From contig NZ_JAMXLX010000012.1 of NCBI RefSeq assembly GCF_024055605.1, positions 1 through 64,000 on the forward strand: DNA of 64,000 bases. Reading direction: 5' to 3'. The translations under genes and the position numbers were made by a program. How positions within the stretch are numbered: the first letter of the stretch is position 1; the number at the start of each line of letters is the position of its first letter. The notes below the pieces were generated by a model. That model was not told the DNA's origin, did no database searches, and was given only the letters and a program-made list of their open reading frames with translations. The stretch comes from Ciceribacter sichuanensis (lineage in GTDB: Bacteria > Pseudomonadota > Alphaproteobacteria > Rhizobiales > Rhizobiaceae). This document shows, in pieces, positions 59,319-64,000 of the stretch.

Positions 59319-60824
59319 ATGTCGGCATTGAAGGCGAAGATCGAGGACGTGTTCAACGAGCCCGGTTGCGACAAGAACCAGGGCAAGGACGCGAAAGTCC
59401 GCAAGAAGGGCTGTTCCAAGCCGCTGACGCCGGGAGCGGCGGCCGGCGGTTGCGCCTTCGACGGCGCCAAGATCGTGCTGCAGCCGGTGACCGATGTCGC
59501 CCATCTCATCCACGCGCCGCTCGCCTGCGAGGGCAATAGCTGGGACAATCGTGGCGCTGCCTCGTCCGGTTCAAGCCTCTGGCGCACCAGCTTCACCACC
59601 GACCTCACCGAACTCGACATCGTCATGGGGCAGGGGGAACGCAAGCTGTTCAGAGCTATCAGGGAGATTTCGGAGCGTTATGCGCCCCCGGCGATCTTCG
59701 TCTATTCCACCTGCGTCACCGCACTGATCGGTGACGATATCGAGGCGGTCTGCCGGCGCGCGGCGGAAAAATTCGGCCTGCCGGTCGTTCCGGTCAATGC
59801 GCCAGGCTTCGTCGGCTCGAAGAACCTTGGCAACAAGCTTGCCGGCGAGGCCCTGCTTGATCACGTGATCGGTACGCAAGAGCCTGATGACGCCACGCCT
59901 TACGACATCAACATTCTCGGCGAGTTCAATCTTTCCGGCGAATTCTGGATGGTGAAGCCGCTTCTCGAAAAACTCGGGATGCGTGTCAGGGCCTGCATTC
60001 CCGGCGACGCCCGCTACCTTGATATCGCCACCGCCCACCGGGCAAAGGCGACAATGATGGTCTGTTCCACGGCTCTCATCAATCTTGCCCGCAAGATGGA
60101 GGAACGCTTCGGTATCCCCTATTTCGAAGGCTCGTTCTACGGGATTTCGGATACGTCCGAAGCGCTCCGGGAACTTGCCCGCCTGCTGGTACAACAAGGA
60201 GCGTCCCCTGAGCTCCTTGACCGGACGGAATCCCTCATCGCGGAGGAGGAGGCCAGAGCCTGGACCGCACTCGAGGGATTCCGTCCCCGCCTTGAAGGCA
60301 AGCGTGTGCTGCTCAACACCGGCGGTGTGAAGAGCTGGTCGGTGGTCCATGCGCTGCAGGAGATCGGCGTGGAGATCGTCGGCACCTCGGTCAAAAAATC
60401 GACGCCCGAGGACAAGGAGCGCATCAAGCAGATCCTCAAGGACGAGAACCACATGTTCGACTCCATGGCGCCGCGCGACCTCTATGCCATGCTCGCCGAA
60501 CACAAGGCCGACATCATGCTCTCGGGCGGGCGCACCCAGTTCATCGCGCTGAAGGCGAAGATGCCCTGGCTCGACATCAATCAGGAACGGCACCACCCCT
60601 ATGCCGGTTACGACGGCATGGTGGAACTGGCGCGCCAGATCGACATCGCCATCCACAATCCCGTCTGGGAGACCGTGCGCGAGGCCTCGCCATGGGACGC
60701 AGACGGCAATCTGATCTCAAGCGCACCGAACCCCGGCGAAAACGACGACACGCCGCTTGCCGAGCCAGTGCACGCCTTCCGCAAGTTCGCCAATTCCAAT
60801 GCCGATGAAATGGGAGAATGCTGA
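59319..60824 (+). CDS. nifE: FeMo-cofactor assembly scaffold NifE
   Basis: 501 residues from MSALKAKIEDVFNEPGCDKN, with GGAG nine bases upstream; the ATG at 59301 lacks a site. Cluster ligands are seen in GGCAFDGAKIVLQ, LACEGNSWDNRG and YSTCVTALIGDD, matching NifD. With NifN it forms the scaffold where NifB-co matures to FeMo-co with Mo and homocitrate. Its stop overlaps the nifN start by one base (TGATG). Confidence 0.97.
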   Translation: MSALKAKIEDVFNEPGCDKNQGKDAKVRKKGCSKPLTPGAAAGGCAFDGAKIVLQPVTDVAHLIHAPLACEGNSWDNRGAASSGSSLWRTSFTTDLTELDIVMGQGERKLFRAIREISERYAPPAIFVYSTCVTALIGDDIEAVCRRAAEKFGLPVVPVNAPGFVGSKNLGNKLAGEALLDHVIGTQEPDDATPYDINILGEFNLSGEFWMVKPLLEKLGMRVRACIPGDARYLDIATAHRAKATMMVCSTALINLARKMEERFGIPYFEGSFYGISDTSEALRELARLLVQQGASPELLDRTESLIAEEEARAWTALEGFRPRLEGKRVLLNTGGVKSWSVVHALQEIGVEIVGTSVKKSTPEDKERIKQILKDENHMFDSMAPRDLYAMLAEHKADIMLSGGRTQFIALKAKMPWLDINQERHHPYAGYDGMVELARQIDIAIHNPVWETVREASPWDADGNLISSAPNPGENDDTPLAEPVHAFRKFANSNADEMGEC

Positions 60825-62212
60825 TGGCCCGTGTTGTGCATCAGACGAAACCGGTCGCGATCAATCCGCTCAAATCCTCGCAGCCGCTGGGGGCTGCCTT
60901 CGCCTATCTCGGGGTGAACGGCGCCATGCCGCTCTTCCATGGCAGCCAGGGCTGCACCTCCTTCGCGCTCGTCCTGTTCGTCCGCCATTTCAAGGAGACG
61001 ATCCCGCTGCAGACGACGGCAATGGACGAGATCGCCACCATTCTCGGCGGTGCGGATCACCTCGAGGAGGCGATCCTCAATCTCAAGAATCGCACCAAGC
61101 CAAGCCTGATCGGCATCTGCACGACGGCCCTGGTCGAGACCCGCGGCGAGGATTTCGCCGGCGATCTCGTGAAGATCAAGGCGAAGCGCGCGGAAGAACT
61201 CGCCGGTACCGAGGTGGTGCTATCCAGCACACCGGATTTCGACGGTGCGATAGAGGAGGGTTGGGCCAAGGCCGTAACCTCGATGATCGAGGGCGTCACC
61301 ATTGCCGGGGAAAGGCCGAGAGATCCAAAGAAAATCGCGATCCTGCCCGGCTGGCATCTGACGGTCGCCGATATCGAGCACATCCGCGAGACGGTGGAAA
61401 GCTTCGGTCTCACCCCGGTGATCCTGCCGGATGTATCCGGCGCGCTCGACGGCACGGTGCCGGATCGCTGGATCCCGACCACCTACGGGGGCACGAAGGT
61501 GGAGGACATCCGCACTCTCGGCGAATGCTTCCAGGCAATTGCGATCGGCGAGCACATGCGCGGACCGGCGGAAGCCCTGCAAACGCGGACCGGTGTTCCC
61601 TATGCGCTCTTCCAGCAGCTTTCCGGCATGAAGGCGATCGACCGCTTCATCACCATGCTGGCGATGATTTCCGGCAATCCGGTGCCGGCCAAGGTTCGCC
61701 GCCGCCGCGCCCAGTTACAGGATGCGTTGCTCGACGGGCACTTCCATTTCGGCGGCAAGCGGATCGCGATCGCCGCGGAGCCGGACCATCTCTATCAGTT
61801 GTCGATGTTCTTCACCGGGCTCGGTGCCGAGGTGTCCGTGGCGGTCACGACGGCCGGAACCAATCGCATCCTTTCCAAGGTCCAGACCGAGGTAGTTCAG
61901 GTCGGTGACCTCGCCGATCTCGAGGCGATGGCGCAAGCCGCCGGCGTCGATCTGATCGTGACCCATTCCCACGGTCGTCAGGCGGCGGAACGGCTCGGCG
62001 TACCCCTGATGCGGGTCGGCTTCCCGATCTTCGATCGGCTCGGTAGCCAACACAAGCTTACCGTTCTCTACGAGGGTGCCCGCGACCTGATCTTCGAGGC
62101 TGCCAACATCTTCCAGGCCAGCCAGTATCAACCCACTCCGGAAGAACTCAATCCTTTCCGCAACAGGGAGACTGACAATGACAGCCGTCCGACGTCTTTC
62201 ACTCGTCACTGA
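60824..62212 (+). CDS. nifN: FeMo-cofactor assembly scaffold NifN
   Basis: 462 residues from MARVVHQTKPVAINPLKSSQ, after GGGAGAA. It is a NifK-like fold: PLGAAFAYLGVNGAMPLFHG, SQGCTSFALVLFVRHFKETI, and IGICTTALVETRGEDFAGDL. Cysteine content is lower than in NifK, as usual for NifN. It forms the NifEN tetramer with NifE. The 3' end overlaps nifX by 35 bp. Confidence 0.97.
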   Translation: MARVVHQTKPVAINPLKSSQPLGAAFAYLGVNGAMPLFHGSQGCTSFALVLFVRHFKETIPLQTTAMDEIATILGGADHLEEAILNLKNRTKPSLIGICTTALVETRGEDFAGDLVKIKAKRAEELAGTEVVLSSTPDFDGAIEEGWAKAVTSMIEGVTIAGERPRDPKKIAILPGWHLTVADIEHIRETVESFGLTPVILPDVSGALDGTVPDRWIPTTYGGTKVEDIRTLGECFQAIAIGEHMRGPAEALQTRTGVPYALFQQLSGMKAIDRFITMLAMISGNPVPAKVRRRRAQLQDALLDGHFHFGGKRIAIAAEPDHLYQLSMFFTGLGAEVSVAVTTAGTNRILSKVQTEVVQVGDLADLEAMAQAAGVDLIVTHSHGRQAAERLGVPLMRVGFPIFDRLGSQHKLTVLYEGARDLIFEAANIFQASQYQPTPEELNPFRNRETDNDSRPTSFTRH

Positions 62213-62675
62213 CGAGGGTCCGGCGCTCGCGCCGGACCGCCCCAAGGGCGCCTTGCGCATCGCAATCGCCACGCAGGACATGAAGGGGCTCAACGCCCAT
62301 TTCGGCTCGGCGAAGCTGTTCGCGGTCTATGACGTCACGCCCGAAAGCTGGAACTTCGTCGAGGCCGTCGGCTTCGGCGATGTCTCAGACGAGAGCGGCA
62401 AGCACAAGACGGAAGGCGATGACCGCATCACGCCGAAGGTCGAGGCGCTCAAGGGCTGCCATCTTCTGTTTTGTCTGGCGATCGGTGGTCCATCGGCCGC
62501 CAAGGTGGTGTCCGCGAAGATCCATCCGATCAAGGTTCTGCAGCCCTCCTCCATAGAGGAGGTGCTGTCGCGCACCCAGACCATGCTGAAAACCGCGCCG
62601 CCCCCCTGGCTGCGCAAGGTGCTGGCCGAGGCCGGCGTTTCCGTCACCAAGCCATCCTTCGATGATGAAGACTGA
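62178..62675 (+). CDS. nifX: NifX
   Basis: 165 residues: RIAIATQDMKGLNAHFGSAK, FAVYDVTPESWNFVEAVGFG and LLFCLAIGGPSAAKVVSAKI, the dinitrogenase-iron-molybdenum cofactor-binding fold. NifX holds NifB-co and intermediates between NifB and NifEN. It resembles the C-terminal domain of NifB in this window. The start lies inside nifN. Confidence 0.95.
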   Translation: MTAVRRLSLVTDEGPALAPDRPKGALRIAIATQDMKGLNAHFGSAKLFAVYDVTPESWNFVEAVGFGDVSDESGKHKTEGDDRITPKVEALKGCHLLFCLAIGGPSAAKVVSAKIHPIKVLQPSSIEEVLSRTQTMLKTAPPPWLRKVLAEAGVSVTKPSFDDED

Positions 62676-62690
62676 AAAAGGAGATTGCCC

Positions 62691-63176
62691 ATGACCCCGA
62701 CTGCCGTTCTTGAAAAGACCGCCGCCAACGACGACGTCGACGCCATGGCGACGCCGTTCATGAAATGCCTCGTCCGGCTGATGCGTGCGCAGGATACCTA
62801 TGACGCCTGGGAGGGGCGCTCCGATGCTTCCATCCTCGGCGATTTCATTGTGACGAAGGAGCAGCGCCGTGAGATCCCGATTATTGGGGACCCCGATCCG
62901 GATGTGTTGTGGCGGCTGGAAATCTTCTATTCGGCGGTCGGACTTGCCATCGAGCAGGAGACCGGGATCATCGCGTCGCCGATGATGAAGATGAGCCATG
63001 AGGGGTTCGGGCGGGTGCTGCTGACGGCCGGGCGTCTTGTCGTCGTGCTGAAATCCCTGCGCGACGTCCACCGCTTCGGTTTCGAGACCCTGACCAAGCT
63101 TGCCGATGCCGGCAACAAGCTTGTGCAGGATGCCGTCGAAATGATCGGCCAATTCCCTGAAGTCGCCAGATACTGA
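62691..63176 (+). CDS. NifX-associated protein (DUF269)
   Basis: 161 residues from MTPTAVLEKTAANDDVDAMA, after AAAGGAG. Family pattern: FMKCLVRLMRAQDTYDAWEG, RREIPIIGDPDPDVLWRLEI and MMKMSHEGFGRVLLTAGRLV. It is almost always next to nifX and is needed for full activity in some diazotrophs. The molecular role is not settled. Confidence 0.93.
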   Translation: MTPTAVLEKTAANDDVDAMATPFMKCLVRLMRAQDTYDAWEGRSDASILGDFIVTKEQRREIPIIGDPDPDVLWRLEIFYSAVGLAIEQETGIIASPMMKMSHEGFGRVLLTAGRLVVVLKSLRDVHRFGFETLTKLADAGNKLVQDAVEMIGQFPEVARY

Positions 63177-63190
63177 CTGGGGAGGCGAAC

Positions 63191-63391
63191 ATGTCCGAAC
63201 TTGAGGAACTCCAGAAAAAGGTCCGAAAGCTCAACTCCAGGGCCGGAAATGCCAAGATGGAGCTACACGACCTTGCCGAAGATCTGCCGGTCAACTGGAC
63301 CGAGATCAGGGCGGTCGCCGAACGCACCTACGCCGTCTTTGCCGAACTGGAGGCCGCCAAGGCCGAGTTGGCGGCCCTGGAGGGTGTATGA
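63191..63391 (+). CDS. CCE_0567-type small metalloprotein (DUF683)
   Basis: 66 residues, two helices: LEELQKKVRKLNSRAGNAKM and TYAVFAELEAAKAELAALEG. The family is found only in nif clusters; a cyanobacterial member binds metal. It sits between the DUF269 gene and fdxB and overlaps fdxB by 4 bp (ATGA). Confidence 0.9.
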   Translation: MSELEELQKKVRKLNSRAGNAKMELHDLAEDLPVNWTEIRAVAERTYAVFAELEAAKAELAALEGV

Positions 63392-63711
63392 TGAGCGGTT
63401 CCTTCTCCACCCGCGACGGCTCTCCATGGATGCCGGAATACCTGACGGCGATCGATGGCAGGACCTGCATCGGCTGCGGCCGCTGCTACAAGGTCTGTTC
63501 GCGCGATGTGATGCATCTCCATGGCGTGAACGAGGAAGGGGAGATCCTCGGGCTCTACGATGAGGAGGAGGGGGACGACTTCGATGGCGAACTCAACCGC
63601 ATGATTATGGTCGTCGATCACGCTGGCGCCTGCATCGGCTGCGGCGCCTGCGCGCGCGTCTGTCCGAAGAACTGCCAGACCCACGTCGCGGCGGGCGAAC
63701 TCGCCGCATGA
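63388..63711 (+). CDS. fdxB: Ferredoxin III, FdxB
   Basis: 107 residues with GGAGGG before the ATG. Two 4Fe-4S motifs: CIGCGRCYKVCSRD and CIGCGACARVCPKNC, separated by an acidic insertion (LYDEEEGDDFDGE). It is the nif-specific ferredoxin III and probably supplies electrons for cofactor assembly or to NifH. Confidence 0.94.
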   Translation: MMSGSFSTRDGSPWMPEYLTAIDGRTCIGCGRCYKVCSRDVMHLHGVNEEGEILGLYDEEEGDDFDGELNRMIMVVDHAGACIGCGACARVCPKNCQTHVAAGELAA

Positions 63712-63728
63712 CCTGAAGGAGACATCCG

Positions 63729-64000
63729 ATGTTTGCCGATCATTATGCCTGCCTGATCGCCGGCCAGTGGCCGGCCATCGATGCCGACACTGCTTTCGAC
63801 CGCCACGCGCTGGCCTGCGTCCTGTCGATTGCGCGCGACGAAGACCTTTCGGGCCGTGCGACCATCGCCGAGGCGACAGGCCTCGGTCCGAAGGAACTGA
63901 TGCGCCTCGTCGCCCGCAATTTTCCTGCCGTTCCCTTCGACAGCTTCGGCATCGATCCGGATGAGGCCGAGCCCGAATGGGACGAGGAAGAGGAAATCCT
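63729..64000 (+). CDS. nifQ: NifQ, N-terminal part (cut by the window edge)
   Basis: The first ~90 residues are visible: MFADHYACLIAGQWPAIDAD, FDRHALACVLSIARDEDLSG, ATGLGPKELMRLVARNFPAV and an acidic DEAEPEWDEEEE. The pattern fits the N-terminal helical half of NifQ, which gives molybdenum to NifEN/NifH. The C-terminal cysteine cluster that would confirm it lies beyond 64000. The start has AAGGAGACATCCG upstream. Confidence 0.82.
   Translation, partial: MFADHYACLIAGQWPAIDADTAFDRHALACVLSIARDEDLSGRATIAEATGLGPKELMRLVARNFPAVPFDSFGIDPDEAEPEWDEEEEI

Noticed and set aside
1..64000. tRNA or rRNA genes
   Set aside because: No cloverleaf, CCA-type end or rRNA-like segment was recognised by eye in any intergenic region.

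Overview
The window looks like a large plasmid or genomic island of an alphaproteobacterium of the Rhizobiaceae / Hyphomicrobiales type. The evidence is rhizobial-style NifH, NifA (with the oxygen-responsive cysteine spacing) and FixABCX, an IalB-family protein, a NolR-like ArsR regulator, and many broken insertion sequences of families common in rhizobia (IS3, IS5, IS6, IS110, ISL3). There are no nod genes. The nif set contains nifV, nifQ, nifW, nifZ and nifT, which fits a bacterium that can fix nitrogen outside a nodule better than an obligate symbiont. This assignment is inference; no species can be named from the sequence alone.

Layout. (1) 0.1-6.9 kb: a minus-strand operon for uptake and breakdown of a cyclic amide or pyrimidine-like compound (binding protein, hydantoinase-type amidohydrolase, SDR, GlcG/HbpS protein, ABC ATPase, ABC permease, one unknown protein), with a divergent GntR/FCD regulator and a perfect palindrome between them. 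(2) 6.9-8.1 kb: remnants of a tyrosine recombinase and of ISL3 and IS6 transposases. (3) 8.2-25.7 kb: a surface, adhesion and signalling region. It holds a trimeric YadA-type autotransporter with an IalB protein and two small envelope proteins, a tightly overlapped operon of unknown genes with a degenerate EAL protein, two paralogous LysR regulators, a NolR-like ArsR regulator, a giant classical autotransporter, and a membrane diguanylate cyclase. A 16-bp palindrome-like motif occurs three times in this region. (4) 25.8-26.3 kb: IS remnants. (5) 26.4-34.8 kb: a pentitol (ribitol/xylitol) transport and oxidation operon with an AraC regulator. (6) 34.9-36.5 kb: an IS3-family element next to an older IS3 fragment. 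(7) 36.5-40.1 kb: an RpiR regulator and an orphan TonB-dependent receptor. (8) 40.2-64 kb: a compact nitrogen-fixation cluster.

The nif cluster has four transcription units. nifB-fdxN-LRV protein-nifZ-nifT-SIR2-like runs on the plus strand from a sigma-54 promoter at about 40.39 kb. nifA and fixABCX run on the minus strand, fixA having its own sigma-54 promoter and NifA site. iscA-nfu-nifS-nifV-cysE-nifW runs on the minus strand to a rho-independent terminator. nifHDK-ENX-DUF269-DUF683-fdxB-nifQ runs on the plus strand off the right edge. The nifH and iscA units diverge from one shared control region holding two TGT-N10-ACA NifA sites. Together they encode nitrogenase (HDK), FeMo-cofactor assembly (B, E, N, X, V, Q), Fe-S supply (S, nfu, iscA, cysE), electron delivery (FixABCX, FdxN, FdxB) and the activator NifA. 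Hairpins lie between nifH and nifD, nifD and nifK, and nifK and nifE.

The points most worth following up are the repeated LysR-type palindrome linking the regulator pair to the giant adhesin, the EAL protein whose catalytic residues look lost, the uncharacterised overlapped operon at 12.1-14.5 kb, the SIR2-like gene at the end of the nifB operon, and the Fe-S branch that has IscA and an Nfu domain but no full NifU.
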